Source: Corynebacterium sp. SCR221107
Lineage (GTDB): Bacteria; Actinomycetota; Actinomycetes; Mycobacteriales; Mycobacteriaceae
Reading direction: 5' to 3'
Length of the DNA stretch: 64,000 bases
NCBI RefSeq assembly: GCF_027886475.1
Contig: NZ_CP115670.1
Coordinates: 2,418,001 to 2,482,000, forward strand
Shown here piece by piece: positions 8,501 to 21,893 of this stretch. Positions within the stretch are counted from its first letter, which is position 1. Each line of letters opens with the position of its first letter. The translations under genes and the position numbers were made by a program. The notes beneath the pieces are model-generated. The model ran no database searches. It saw only the letters and a program-made list of their open reading frames with translations, and was not told the origin of the DNA.

Positions 8501-9234
8501 TGCTTGTCCTCGATTCCGGACATCGTCTGCAAAATACTATCCACGGTTGGGTTACGAAGCTCGGAAACGATGCGCCCGTCAGCCAGGAAGATGACCCGAT
8601 CAGCATAGGAGGCCGCACGGGGATCATGGGTGACGATCACGACGGTTTGCTTGTCATGATCGACCGCCGTACGCAGGATGGAAAGTACCTCCGCCGATGA
8701 GTTGGAATCTAAGTTGCCAGTTGGCTCATCGCCGAAGATAATCGCGGGCTGCGCGACCAGCGCGCGGGCGCAAGCAACGCGTTGCTGCTGCCCACCAGAA
8801 AGTTCAGCCGGACGGTGCTTTAAGCGTGGAGTAAGGCCCAGACGCTGGGTGACCTCACCAAACCACTCCTGATCCACCTTCTTGCCCGCAATGTCTAGGG
8901 GCAAAGTGATGTTTTCAGCAGCTGTTAGCGTTGGCACGAGGTTGAAGCTTTGGAAAATGAAGCCCAACCGGTCACGCCGCAAACTGGTGAGCTGTTTATC
9001 GTTGAGGCGTGCGAGGTCCGTTTCCCCGATGTAGGCGGCTCCCTGGCTGATGCCATCCAGCCCAGCCATGCAATGCATGAGGGTTGACTTGCCGGATCCC
9101 GAAGGACCCATGATCGCGGTAAACTCCTGCGCTGCGAACTCCACATTGATTCCTTTGAGCGCCGTGACGGCGGTGTCACCGGAACCATATATTTTGAGCA
9201 AATCGACAGCGCGTGCGGCCGCGAGAGAATTCAT
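8497..9234 (-). CDS. ABC transporter ATP-binding protein (MacB/LolD type)
   Basis: A 245-residue ATPase with Walker [10 protein letters not shown] at residues 43-51, Q-loop FIFQSFNL, signature LSGGQQQR at 145-152, Walker B IIFGDE at 165-170 and H-loop THDPRAA. It belongs to the MacB/LolD group that pairs with FtsX-type permeases, and its stop overlaps the permease start. AAGGAG lies 7 bases before the ATG. A promoter with a palindromic region just upstream suggests control by a dedicated regulator. The pair probably exports or releases a lipid, peptide or drug; this is a family-level inference. Confidence 0.93.
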   Translation of the reverse strand: MNSLAAARAVDLLKIYGSGDTAVTALKGINVEFAAQEFTAIMGPSGSGKSTLMHCMAGLDGISQGAAYIGETDLARLNDKQLTSLRRDRLGFIFQSFNLVPTLTAAENITLPLDIAGKKVDQEWFGEVTQRLGLTPRLKHRPAELSGGQQQRVACARALVAQPAIIFGDEPTGNLDSNSSAEVLSILRTAVDHDKQTVVIVTHDPRAASYADRVIFLADGRIVSELRNPTVDSILQTMSGIEDKQ

Positions 9235-9247
9235 AGAAAGACTCCTT

Positions 9248-9286
9248 GTACGTAGTTGTATACAGCGTACTTGGCCATACGTCGAA
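9248..9286 (-). promoter_or_regulatory. Promoter and possible operator of the ABC exporter operon
   Basis: On the minus strand TTCGAC (9286-9281) and TATACA (9262-9257) are 18 bases apart. The -10 lies inside an imperfect inverted repeat, GTACG (9248-9252) and CGTAC (9266-9270), with GTAGTTGTATACAG between, which could bind a repressor. Confidence 0.5.
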
Positions 9287-9312
9287 ACGACGAACGGGGT
9301 GTCTGTGATGCG

Positions 9313-9364
9313 AAAAAACGGTGGGCACCGGGGAAGGGGGTTCTTCCTTGGTGCTCACCGTTTT
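9313..9364 (-). terminator. Terminator of the rRNA operon
   Basis: AAAACGGTGAGCACC and GGTGCCCACCGTTTT pair with a single mismatch directly after 5S rRNA. The stem ends in a run of T on the minus strand. Confidence 0.9.
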
Positions 9365-9377
9365 GTTGTGAAGTTTT

Positions 9378-9496
9378 TGGTCGGCGGTGACTTACTCTCC
9401 CACACCCTCCCGGGTGCAGTACCATCAGCGTGATTGGGCTTAGCTTCCGGGTTCGGAATGGGACCGGGCGTGTCCCCAATGCTATGACCACCGACA
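9378..9496 (-). rRNA. rrf: 5S rRNA
   Basis: Read on the minus strand, the segment starts TCGGTGGTCATAGC and ends near GTCACCGCCGACC, with the conserved CCCATTCCGAACCCGGAAG and GGGAGAGTAAGTC segments of 5S rRNA. The two ends pair. It is the last gene of the operon. Ends are accurate to a few bases. Confidence 0.95.
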
Positions 9497-9546
9497 CGTG
9501 TTGTTGGAACTATAGGTTGTTTGTTGGTGTTGGTGTTGTGTTAGAT

Positions 9547-9566
9547 ACTGCATAGTGGACGCGATG
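9547..9566 (-). repeat. 23S processing stem, 3' strand
   Basis: ACTGCATAGTGGACGCGATG is the reverse complement of 12791-12810 with one difference (a G-U pair in RNA). The two lie either side of 23S rRNA, so they would form a 20-pair stem in the precursor, the usual substrate of RNase III. Confidence 0.8.
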
Positions 9567-9601
9567 ATATTGTTGTTGTTTTGTTTTTAGCAGGATGTTT
9601 G

Positions 9602-14668
<5,067 letters not shown>

Positions 14669-15099
14669 AAACAAGAAAAAACATCTTGAATCAAAAAGGT
14701 CAGGAAAGCCTGAAACCAGACAAAAAACAAACAACCAGCCCACAACACAACAAAATGTGTCGCAAAAATGATTGTCCAAAAAAATAGATGAAAAAACATG
14801 TGTGCCGCCATCCGACGAGGAAAAACACGACACACAAACACGTCAAAGAAACAAAAACCATTCCCCAACATGCATCATCAACCAGCATTAATATTTCACA
14901 AGCAAGCAACTACTCGCCGGCCACACCAACACCAACCAACAACACACACCACAAGAAACAATCCCTGCTCCCCAAACAAAGCAAACCACAAAAAAGTGAT
15001 TCACCAGTGCATTGGTACACTATTGAGTTCTCAAACAACATGAACACACGAATTAGACGCGAATTGTGAATCCACAACCTCAACGCGGTCCGAGAGATC

Positions 15100-15129
15100 A
15101 AGCTACCATCGAATCGAATTCAATGTCAA
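15100..15129 (-). promoter_or_regulatory. rRNA promoter, proximal
   Basis: Minus strand: TTGACA (15129-15124), 18-base spacer, TAGCTT (15105-15100). The -35 is a perfect consensus. Confidence 0.65.
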
Positions 15130-15212
15130 ACCTGATGTTCATCTCGTTGCCACCAGCTTCTAACCACAATCCTTTAAACAAGGCTGTGTCAGCAGCGCCG
15201 GCGACTCGCACT

Positions 15213-15241
15213 AAGTTACACACAGCCTCCAACGAACACAA
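15213..15241 (-). promoter_or_regulatory. rRNA promoter, distal
   Basis: Minus strand: TTGTGT (15241-15236), 17-base spacer, TAACTT (15218-15213). It lies just past the murA terminator, in tandem with the proximal promoter. Confidence 0.55.
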
Positions 15242-15271
15242 ATTCCCAGCTCAGACGCCATAAAACGAAAA

Positions 15272-15298
15272 AGGCAGCCGACACAACAGCGACTGCCT
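15272..15298 (-). terminator. Terminator of murA
   Basis: AGGCAG and CTGCCT form the stem; TTTTTCGTTTTA follows on the minus strand. It separates murA from the rRNA promoters. Confidence 0.8.
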
Positions 15299-15319
15299 GA
15301 CGCGTAAACAACCTTTCAA

Positions 15320-15330
15320 CGTCGGAAAGC
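15320..15330 (-). repeat. GCTTKCCGACG motif copy
   Basis: Exact GCTTTCCGACG on the minus strand, between the murA stop and its terminator. It is part of a small inverted repeat, CTTTC (15313-15317) and GAAAG (15325-15329). Confidence 0.6.
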
Positions 15331-15339
15331 GACTACCCG

Positions 15340-16596
15340 CTACTCGGATACGCGGGTGATCTCGGCGCCAAGTTTTTGCAGGATTTCCACGAAGTGCGGA
15401 TACCCGCGGTCAATATGGAAGACGTCATGGACTTCAGTGATGCCATCGGCGCACAGGGCGGCCAGCACCAGTCCGGCACCCGCACGGATATCAGAGGACC
15501 ACACCTTGGTCGAGGACAATTGCTCGACCCCACGCAGGACGACGTGATGCCCGTCGACGGTTGCATCGGCACCCAGGCGCGTCATCTCATCGACGAATCG
15601 GAAACGCGCTTCGAAGATGTTTTCAGTTATCACTGAAGAACCCTCGGCAATAGCGGAGATTCCAATAGCCATCGGCTGCAGGTCGGTTGGAAATCCTGGG
15701 AAAGGCAACGTCTGATAGTCCACCGCCGCCGGGCGATGATCCATCCGCACGCGGAAGCCGTTTTCATAGGTTTCGATGTCCGCGCCCGCGACTTTTAACT
15801 TTTCCAGCGGAAGGTGCAGGTGGCGCGGTGCGATGCCACCGACCGTGATGTCGCCACGAGTCATAGCGGCGGCATAGGCCCAGGTGCCGGCGACGATGCG
15901 ATCCCCGATGACCTCATGGGTGGTGGGACTGAGCGTGTCCACCCCGTCGATGGTGATGGTCGACGTGCCCTCACCCTCAATCTTCGCCCCCATCTCCTTT
16001 AGCATCACACACAGGTCGACGATCTCAGGCTCACGGGCCGCATTGTCCAAGACCGTGCGCCCTGTCGCCAAAACCGCAGCGGTAAGGATGTTTTCCGTCG
16101 CGCCGACGGAAGGAAAGTCCAAGGTGATCTCGGCTCCGTGCAGCTCGCCCGCCTCGGCGACGACCGCTCCGTGGTGGATCCGGGTGGTGGCGCCGAGCTT
16201 TTCTAGGCCGGACTGATGCATATCCAGTGGGCGCGACCCGATGGCATCGCCGCCGGGTAGCGCCACCACCGCGCGGCCGCAGCGCGCGGTCAGTGGTCCT
16301 AGGACACACACGGAGGCGCGGAGTTGCCGCACGGCATCGAAGTCCGCGTCGGAAGAGACTTCATGCGGGGTGGTGATGCTCACCGTCTCCCCGTCAATGG
16401 TCACGGAACATCCCAGTCCTTCGAGGACGTCTTTCATAAGGGGAACATCGAGGATTTCGGGGCAGTTCTTCAGCACCGTGGTTCCCTCGGCCAACAGTGC
16501 TGCCGCCATGAGCTTGAGCACGCTGTTCTTCGCGCCACTTACTTTCACGGCACCACGCAGGGCGGCACCGCCGGTCACGAGAAATTTGTCTTTCAC
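15340..16596 (-). CDS. murA: UDP-N-acetylglucosamine 1-carboxyvinyltransferase
   Basis: The 418-residue cytoplasmic enzyme transfers enolpyruvate from PEP to UDP-GlcNAc, the first committed step of peptidoglycan synthesis. The N-terminus [23 protein letters not shown] contains the KN substrate pair. The active-site loop reads [13 protein letters not shown]: residue 117 is Asp where most bacteria have Cys, the target of fosfomycin. I chose the GTG at 16596 because homologues begin M-K-D-K-F; an ATG at 16614 would add six residues. It sits just upstream of the rRNA operon on the same strand, an arrangement I recall from other corynebacteria. A terminator separates the two. Confidence 0.95.
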   Translation of the reverse strand: MKDKFLVTGGAALRGAVKVSGAKNSVLKLMAAALLAEGTTVLKNCPEILDVPLMKDVLEGLGCSVTIDGETVSITTPHEVSSDADFDAVRQLRASVCVLGPLTARCGRAVVALPGGDAIGSRPLDMHQSGLEKLGATTRIHHGAVVAEAGELHGAEITLDFPSVGATENILTAAVLATGRTVLDNAAREPEIVDLCVMLKEMGAKIEGEGTSTITIDGVDTLSPTTHEVIGDRIVAGTWAYAAAMTRGDITVGGIAPRHLHLPLEKLKVAGADIETYENGFRVRMDHRPAAVDYQTLPFPGFPTDLQPMAIGISAIAEGSSVITENIFEARFRFVDEMTRLGADATVDGHHVVLRGVEQLSSTKVWSSDIRAGAGLVLAALCADGITEVHDVFHIDRGYPHFVEILQKLGAEITRVSE

Positions 16597-16655
16597 CCCC
16601 CTAACCCTACCCAACTGGCGGACACGGCGCGTCCGCCTCGTCTACGGTGGGCATT

Positions 16656-17228
16656 ATGGCAGTTCACTTGACCAAGATTTATACCCGCACCGGCGATGAC
16701 GGCACGACCGCGTTGTCCGATTTCTCCCGAGTTTCCAAAAACGATCCCCGGCTTGAGGCCTACGCCGACTGCGATGAGCTCAACGCCACCTTGGGTGTGG
16801 CCGTGGCCGTCGGCATGCCGGACAAGAACGTTGCCGATTGTATTGCGCGCATTCAAAATGAACTCTTTGATGCAGGCGCTGATCTTGCGACCCCGAACAG
16901 GCAGGATTTGGGCTACGAGCCTTTAAGGATCACGCAGGACTACATCGATCGCCTCGAGGCCGATTGCGATCGTTTCAATGAGAAGCTTTCCAAGCTGGAC
17001 TCGTTTATCTTGCCCGGCGGCACCCCCGCGGCGGCCTATCTTCACCTAGCGCGCACCATTGCCCGACGCGCTGAGCGCGCGGCATGGGTCGCGTTCAACG
17101 CCTTCCCCGAGACCACCAATGTCGCGCCGGCCAAATATCTCAACCGCCTTTCTGATCTGTTGTTTATCCTCTCCCGCGTGGCCAATAACAGCAACGACGT
17201 ACTCTGGGTGCCCGGCGGTAAGCGTTAG
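16656..17228 (+). CDS. Cob(I)yrinic acid a,c-diamide adenosyltransferase (PduO type)
   Basis: The 190-residue protein transfers the adenosyl group of ATP to cob(I)alamin, giving coenzyme B12. The PduO-type fold is shown by the N-terminal KIYTRTGDDGTTAL ATP-binding loop (about residues 7-20), YADCDELNATLG, and the helix segment RTIARRAERA plus LNRLSDLLFILSR near the C-terminus. The gene is alone, divergent from murA with about 60 bases between. ATG 16656 has GGTGGG 5 bases upstream; an ATG at 16647 would add three residues. A strong bidirectional terminator follows. Confidence 0.93.
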   Translation: MAVHLTKIYTRTGDDGTTALSDFSRVSKNDPRLEAYADCDELNATLGVAVAVGMPDKNVADCIARIQNELFDAGADLATPNRQDLGYEPLRITQDYIDRLEADCDRFNEKLSKLDSFILPGGTPAAAYLHLARTIARRAERAAWVAFNAFPETTNVAPAKYLNRLSDLLFILSRVANNSNDVLWVPGGKR

Positions 17229-17240
17229 TTTCTGCGTTGT

Positions 17241-17251
17241 GCTTGCCGACG
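17241..17251 (+). repeat. GCTTKCCGACG motif copy
   Basis: Exact GCTTGCCGACG between the adenosyltransferase stop and its terminator hairpin. Confidence 0.6.
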
Positions 17252-17258
17252 ATGACCA

Positions 17259-17293
17259 AAGGCGGCCACCTTCGCGAAGAAGATGGCCGCCTT
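17259..17293. terminator. Terminator between the adenosyltransferase gene and ramA
   Basis: AAGGCGGCCA and TGGCCGCCTT form a perfect 10-base stem between convergent genes, with TCTATTATTT on the plus side. Confidence 0.85.
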
Positions 17294-17313
17294 CTATTAT
17301 TTGATAAAACACA

Positions 17314-18156
17314 TCACGGCAAGGCTCCGATGCGGCGGGCCGCGTTGACCGCTTCGTAGCGGGTGTGCGCGCCCAGCTTGCGCATCACCGACCGCAGGTA
17401 GCTCTTGACTGTTTCAGCGCCGATGCCCATTTCTTCGGCCGCTTCAACATTCGTATGACCGAGAGCCACACACGACAAGACATCGAGCTCGCGGGCCGAC
17501 AACTTGGTGGTCTGCTTGACTCGCACCGGTGCGACCATCTGGTCGCACAGCTCCTCCAGCTCGGCGCGAATGTCTTCCTGCTCGATGCGATTGGCCAACA
17601 TGCGCAGCTTGGAGTGAGTGGAACGGATCTGCTCCCACTCGGCACCATTCATGAGCCGACCCTGCTTGTTCGCACCGGCGCGCACTCCCTCGGAGCGACG
17701 GGCTGCCGCATTGACCGCCAAGTCCTGCTCGAGGGTACGGGCGGTCATGGTGACCTCCTCGATGACCTTGTCACCGAGGCGGACCGGGGAGTGGACGCCG
17801 ACATACAGCACGCCGCGCACCTCGCGGTTGACGATCACCGGCACCGCCACGATGGAATGCAGTCCCTCGTCTTGGATGATGGCGTCATTCTCATGGGAAA
17901 TGACATTGGCGCGGGTGTAGTCACTGACGCCAACCGGGCGACGGGTAGACAGCACGCGACCGCCGACGCCCACGCCGGATTCAATAATGAGATTCTGCAG
18001 CGCAGGCGTGCGCAGGCCAATCCACTGGCTGATCTGCAGGCGATTCTCCGGCAGAACGGTTGCATACATTGTGACTGGAATGCCCGTTGCCGTCTTCAAC
18101 GATGCCAACGCTGAGCGGATTGCGTCATCGTCTTCCTTGGCGCGCTGAACTTCCAC
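17314..18156 (-). CDS. ramA: LuxR-family transcriptional regulator RamA (acetate metabolism)
   Basis: The 280-residue regulator has a GAF-like sensor region (about residues 15-150, with GVGVGGRV and VPVIVNREVRGVLYVG) and a C-terminal LuxR helix-turn-helix (SARELDVLSCVALGHTNVEAAEEMGIGAETVKSY). In C. glutamicum RamA controls acetate and central carbon genes and represses itself. I chose the GTG at 18156: a perfect AGGAGG ends 6 bases upstream, and alignment by eye with the start M-D-T-Q-R-I-K that I remember for C. glutamicum supports it. The ATG at 18162 abuts the AGGAGG and cannot use it. Its neighbours cysK and cysE match the C. glutamicum order. Confidence 0.93.
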   Translation of the reverse strand: MEVQRAKEDDDAIRSALASLKTATGIPVTMYATVLPENRLQISQWIGLRTPALQNLIIESGVGVGGRVLSTRRPVGVSDYTRANVISHENDAIIQDEGLHSIVAVPVIVNREVRGVLYVGVHSPVRLGDKVIEEVTMTARTLEQDLAVNAAARRSEGVRAGANKQGRLMNGAEWEQIRSTHSKLRMLANRIEQEDIRAELEELCDQMVAPVRVKQTTKLSARELDVLSCVALGHTNVEAAEEMGIGAETVKSYLRSVMRKLGAHTRYEAVNAARRIGALP

Positions 18157-18783
18157 TTCCATCCTCCTGAAATTCCCCCCGCCGATTGGGGGTGTACCAC
18201 GCTATTGTGCTGAAGTATAGCCACGATCCGGGGGTAATGGAAACCCATCATTTCAAAAATCAAAATAGACAATTGCACACCGGGAACACATCTTCGGGGG
18301 TATTTACCTGAACCCATACCAGTCAACGACCTACCCCTCACTCCCAAGCACATACGGGATCAATCCTTAGCCCCATCGAGAGCTCGGGAACATGTACATG
18401 GTTCCTACCTTGATCAATCACTATTTTCCGAGTGAACTGGGAGGGGCTTTTTCTATTCCTTTCCAATTGACACGATCTTTACTACCCCCTTGGAAGCTAC
18501 ACATCCCCCCACACCCCCACTTCCCACACAAACGGACACCTCTCTCACCACATGGGACGCAACACCCACTTTTACTGTTATCAAAATCACTTAACAGCGC
18601 AACCGCGCCGGTTGGAGCGCCTAGCCCGACCTAAATAGACTGCTCTGTTCGACAGAATAAACCACTCGGTCTAGCGCTGGCCGCCACCTCGTTGTAAGGT
18701 GGTGTCATCGCCCGCGATGCCACGTCGGCACGCTGGGCAAATATTCGTCAATCAATCACCGTGAAATCAAGGAGCCACCAGTA
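18157..18783. promoter_or_regulatory. ramA-cysK divergent regulatory region
   Basis: About 630 bases without a gene. On the ramA side a TATACT -10 lies at 18219-18214 (minus strand). Four short G/C-runs resemble RamA half-sites: TGGGGGT near 18187, CGGGGGT near 18229, CGGGGGT near 18294 and ACCCCTC near 18332, consistent with autoregulation. On the cysK side TAGAC-N6-GTTCG at 18636-18651 resembles a degenerate McbR site (TAGAC-N6-GTCTA). An imperfect palindrome, GGAACATGTACATGGTTCC, lies at 18387-18405. Confidence 0.5.
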
Positions 18784-19719
18784 ATGGCAAAGGTTTATGA
18801 CAACATCCTCGACACCATCGGCAACACCCCGTTGGTTCGCCTTAACCGTCTGACCGAGGGCCTCGGTGCCACCGTCCTGGCCAAGATCGAGTTCTTCAAT
18901 CCTGCTAACTCCGTCAAGGATCGCATCGGCAAGGCCATCGTCGACGCCGCCGAGGCAGCCGGCGAGCTGAAGCCGGGCGGCACCATCGTCGAGGCCACCT
19001 CCGGCAACACCGGTATCGCACTCGCACTGGTCGGTGCGGCTCGCGGTTACAACGTTGTCCTCACCATGCCTGAGACCATGTCCCTGGAGCGTCGCGTCAT
19101 GCTGCGCGCCTACGGCGCAGAGATCGTCCTGACTCCCGGCGCCGCCGGCATGCAGGGTGCTGTCGACAAGGCAAACGAGATCGTTGCCGAGCGCGACAAC
19201 GCCATCCTGGCCCGCCAGTTCGCCAATGGCGCCAACCCGGAGATTCACCGCCAGACCACCGGCGAGGAGATCTGGGCCGACACCGAGGGCAACGTTGACG
19301 TCTTCGTCGCAGGCATCGGCACCGGCGGCACCGTCACCGGCGCAGGCGAGACCCTAAAGCGCCACAACCCAGAGATCAAGGTCTTCGGCGTCGAGCCAGC
19401 AGCCTCCCCGCTGCTCAACACCGGCAAGGCTGGCCCGCACAAGATCCAGGGCCTGGGCGCGAACTTCATCCCTGAGGTTCTCAACCAGAAGAACCTCGAG
19501 GAGGTCTTGACCGTTTCCAACGAGGACGCCATCGCGACCTCCCGTGCGCTCGGCGCTCAGGAAGGCATCCTGGGCGGTATTTCCGCTGGCGCCAACGTCA
19601 AGGCTGCCCTCGAGCTGGCCGCTCGCCCTGAGTTCGCCGGCAAGACCATCGTGACCGTCATCCCTGACTTCGGTGAGCGCTACGTCTCCACCGTCTTGTA
19701 CGACGACATCCGCGACTAA
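18784..19719 (+). CDS. cysK: Cysteine synthase (O-acetylserine sulfhydrylase)
   Basis: The 311-residue PLP enzyme makes cysteine from O-acetylserine and sulfide. The PLP lysine is in NSVKDRIG (Lys45), the substrate loop TSGNTG is at residues 72-77, and GTGGTVTGAGE binds the PLP phosphate. Length is typical for CysK. AAGGAG lies 9 bases before ATG. cysE follows 275 bases downstream on the same strand, so substrate and enzyme genes are adjacent, but a hairpin at 19766-19799 suggests separate or attenuated transcription. Codon use is strongly biased to C-ending codons, as in highly expressed corynebacterial genes. Confidence 0.97.
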   Translation: MAKVYDNILDTIGNTPLVRLNRLTEGLGATVLAKIEFFNPANSVKDRIGKAIVDAAEAAGELKPGGTIVEATSGNTGIALALVGAARGYNVVLTMPETMSLERRVMLRAYGAEIVLTPGAAGMQGAVDKANEIVAERDNAILARQFANGANPEIHRQTTGEEIWADTEGNVDVFVAGIGTGGTVTGAGETLKRHNPEIKVFGVEPAASPLLNTGKAGPHKIQGLGANFIPEVLNQKNLEEVLTVSNEDAIATSRALGAQEGILGGISAGANVKAALELAARPEFAGKTIVTVIPDFGERYVSTVLYDDIRD

Positions 19720-19765
19720 TCACATTCCACCTCGCTGCCTGTTACTGCGTGACCTGCGGCGTCCC

Positions 19766-19799
19766 CATCACCCCCGGTGCTTGAGCGCTGGGGGTGATG
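19766..19799 (+). terminator. Hairpin after cysK
   Basis: CATCACCCCC and GGGGGTGATG form a perfect 10-base stem. Only a weak T tail follows (GGCGTTTG), so read-through into cysE is possible. Confidence 0.6.
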
Positions 19800-19994
19800 G
19801 GCGTTTGCGCCCTCCCATCGGAGTGGAATTTTATTCATCCACCGCCTGTTGTAGGGAACACATGCATGCCCGGGGTGGTTTGCAGCTAGTAGCGCCAATC
19901 ACAGTTCGAGGGTCGGGTTGGCCTTACCTTCGCTTTCTATGGCGCGTCGAGGAAATGTTTCATAAGTTTTAGTGCGCTGATAGGGTCAACAACC

Positions 19995-20561
19995 ATGTTC
20001 CGTATTGTCCAGATGATCCGTGAGGATCTCGCAAACGCCCGGGAGCACGATCCCGCGGCGCGTGGCGATGTCGAAAACGCCATTGTGTACTCGGGTCTGC
20101 ATGCTATTTGGGCTCACCGAGTCGCTCACTGGCTGTGGACTCGCGGCTTCCGCGGACCGGCACGCGTGCTTAGTCAGGTCACGCGTTTCCTGACCGGCAT
20201 CGAGATCCACCCCGGCGCCACCATCGGCCGTCGCTTCTTCATTGACCATGGCATGGGCATCGTCATCGGGGAGACCGCCGAGATCGGCGACGGCGTCATG
20301 CTCTATCACGGGGTTACCCTAGGGGGTCAGGTGCTGACTCAGACCAAGCGCCACCCAACGATCTGTGACAACGTTACGATCGGCGCCGGCGCAAAGGTCC
20401 TTGGCCCCATCACCGTCGGCGCCGGTTCTGCCATTGGCGCGAATGCCGTGGTCACCAAGGACGTGCCACCGGATCACATTGCAATTGGCATTCCTGCCAC
20501 CAACCGGCCTCGCGGGAGGAACGAGAAAATCAAGCTCGTCGACCCGGACTACTACATTTAG
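19995..20561 (+). CDS. cysE: Serine O-acetyltransferase
   Basis: The 188-residue enzyme acetylates serine, the first step of cysteine synthesis. The C-terminal half is a left-handed beta-helix of hexapeptide repeats ([25 protein letters not shown]) preceded by the catalytic segment [19 protein letters not shown] and YHGVTLGG. It is the short form without the long N-terminal helical domain of the E. coli enzyme, as in many Gram-positive bacteria. It follows cysK. ATG 19995 has GATAGGG about 13 bases upstream. A terminator follows directly. Confidence 0.96.
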   Translation: MFRIVQMIREDLANAREHDPAARGDVENAIVYSGLHAIWAHRVAHWLWTRGFRGPARVLSQVTRFLTGIEIHPGATIGRRFFIDHGMGIVIGETAEIGDGVMLYHGVTLGGQVLTQTKRHPTICDNVTIGAGAKVLGPITVGAGSAIGANAVVTKDVPPDHIAIGIPATNRPRGRNEKIKLVDPDYYI

Positions 20562-20571
20562 GAAGTTCTTA

Positions 20572-20600
20572 GGCCCCGCCAGCTCGGTGGGGCCCTTTTA
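20572..20600 (+). terminator. Terminator of cysE
   Basis: GGCCCCGCC and GGTGGGGCC pair (one mismatch) and CTTTTA follows. Confidence 0.85.
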
Positions 20601-20603
20601 TCG

Positions 20604-20894
20604 TTACACGTTTGCCAGCAGGTCCTGGTATTCCGGATTCTTTTTGATAAATCCTTCTACTGCCGAGCAGGCGGGGATCACCTTGCGACCGTCCTTGCGG
20701 GTCTCGTCCATAGCGAGCTTAATGAGCGGTTTGCTCAGCCCCTGCCCTTGGAACGCCTCCTTGATGACCGTATGGTCAAACAGCCGGTTTTCACCCGCAG
20801 GATAATCCCGGTAGACGGTAAATCCGGCAAGTTCGCCGTCGACATAGATCTCGAATCGGTCGAGCTCGGTATTGCGCTTTACTTCCTGGCTCAT
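20604..20894 (-). CDS. Small GNAT-family N-acetyltransferase (COG2388-like)
   Basis: A 96-residue single-domain acetyltransferase of the short GNAT type. The acetyl-CoA pyrophosphate loop appears as GQGLSKPLI (after KEAFQ), preceded by the strand RLFDHTVI and followed by VIPACSAVEGFIKKNPEY, the usual C-terminal segment of this group. The substrate is unknown. AAGGAGGG sits 3-4 bases before the ATG. The gene is convergent with cysE, close to its terminator. Confidence 0.88.
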   Translation of the reverse strand: MSQEVKRNTELDRFEIYVDGELAGFTVYRDYPAGENRLFDHTVIKEAFQGQGLSKPLIKLAMDETRKDGRKVIPACSAVEGFIKKNPEYQDLLANV

Positions 20895-20911
20895 GGGCCC
20901 TCCTTTTTTTT

Positions 20912-20922
20912 GCTTTCCGACG
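20912..20922 (+). repeat. GCTTKCCGACG motif copy
   Basis: Exact GCTTTCCGACG between two GNAT genes, 18 bases upstream of the smaller one. Confidence 0.6.
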
Positions 20923-20980
20923 TTCCAAGCGCCACGGTTGTCAGGCGCTTGTTAATATGCAGCGTTGCTTGCCCGGTGTT

Positions 20981-21607
20981 CTATTCCCAATCTGTGGGAA
21001 ATGCTGGCGGCCGCCACATCGCAAGCTCATACATGGAAAAACCATCCACCCTAATGGCCCCCAGTGGCACGAAGCCCAGCCGCGCGTACAGCGCCGCCGA
21101 ACGCGGGGTGGTGGCTTCCAGATACACCGCGCCGTCGCCGGCGCGGGCAAGCCCCTCCTCTATCAGGGCCTGCCCCAGTCCTTGGCCTTGTGCCTCCGGG
21201 GCGGTGGCGACCAGGTGGAGATACCAGTGTGAGAAACGCGGCTGGTACTTCGCGGTGCGCGCCTCACGCAATACACTCGCGGGAATCTCCTTGCCAAGGA
21301 TGCGCACGTAGTCGCCTAACATGCCCAACTGTGCCGCCAAGGTGGAGTGCCTGCCGGGGCCATCCCACAGCGCCACGGCGACGATGCGCCCGTCTGGGGA
21401 CTCCACGACGTCGATGAGCCCTTCCGGAATGAAATGACGCCGCAACTGGAAAATAAAGATCTCGCGCAAAGCCTCGAAGGCATTAGCGCTAATCTTCGAC
21501 GTGATGCGCCCGTAGGCCGGATCGTTTTCAAACGCCCGCGCCAGAACCTCGGCCACCTCAGTCAGTTCTAGGCTGGTGGCCTCTCTAATTGTGTAACCGT
21601 CCTGCAT
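20981..21607 (-). CDS. GNAT-family N-acetyltransferase
   Basis: The 208-residue protein has an N-terminal EVLARAFENDPAYG segment, a central strand YLHLVATAPEAQGQGLGQALIEEG that carries the acetyl-CoA loop (QGQGLG), and AALYARLGFVPLG at the C-terminal part, all as in GNAT enzymes. This length and the AFENDP motif are common in actinobacterial acetyltransferases of unknown substrate. AGGAGT lies 7 bases before ATG. It faces the same way as the smaller GNAT gene, 86 bases upstream of it, but the two are not similar. Confidence 0.9.
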   Translation of the reverse strand: MQDGYTIREATSLELTEVAEVLARAFENDPAYGRITSKISANAFEALREIFIFQLRRHFIPEGLIDVVESPDGRIVAVALWDGPGRHSTLAAQLGMLGDYVRILGKEIPASVLREARTAKYQPRFSHWYLHLVATAPEAQGQGLGQALIEEGLARAGDGAVYLEATTPRSAALYARLGFVPLGAIRVDGFSMYELAMWRPPAFPTDWE

Positions 21608-21796
21608 ATGGATGACTCCTAACCAACCGGACTAGCAACCTTAGTGCCCATTGTGCCACCACCTCAGCACAGGATTCTAGGGATATTTTTCGCATCAACC
21701 CACGCCCCTGGTTCAGATAGTCCTTCTACCTGTAGGGATGCCATCTCTGGTGAGTTCCTTCCACGGAGACTGTAACAATTAGATAACGGGGCAAAG

Positions 21797-21839
21797 TTAT
21801 CCACAGGTTGAAAACCGCAGGTCGCCCGAGTTATCCACA
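21797..21839 (+). promoter_or_regulatory. Two perfect DnaA boxes
   Basis: TTATCCACA occurs at 21797-21805 and again at 21831-21839 in the same orientation, 34 bases apart, 55 bases upstream of the HNH endonuclease start. They match the canonical DnaA box exactly. No AT-rich unwinding region is evident, so a replication origin is not claimed. Confidence 0.7.
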
Positions 21840-21893
21840 GGCACGCAACACCAATGCTTGCACGCCCGTGCCCTTGCTTCTTTACTGGTGGGC

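Larger units (their letters stand above)
14669..15271 (-). other. rRNA operon leader and promoter region
   Basis: About 600 bases without a gene. The leader holds TTGAGAACTCAATAGTGT (minus strand, near 15020-15040), a segment common upstream of actinobacterial 16S genes. GTCGGATGGCG at 14806-14816 (minus) can pair with the 16S trailer at 13062-13073 around a small internal loop. Two promoters are listed separately. Confidence 0.7.

Noticed and set aside
21797..21839. Chromosomal or plasmid replication origin
   Set aside because: Only two DnaA boxes, no AT-rich unwinding region and no replication genes nearby.
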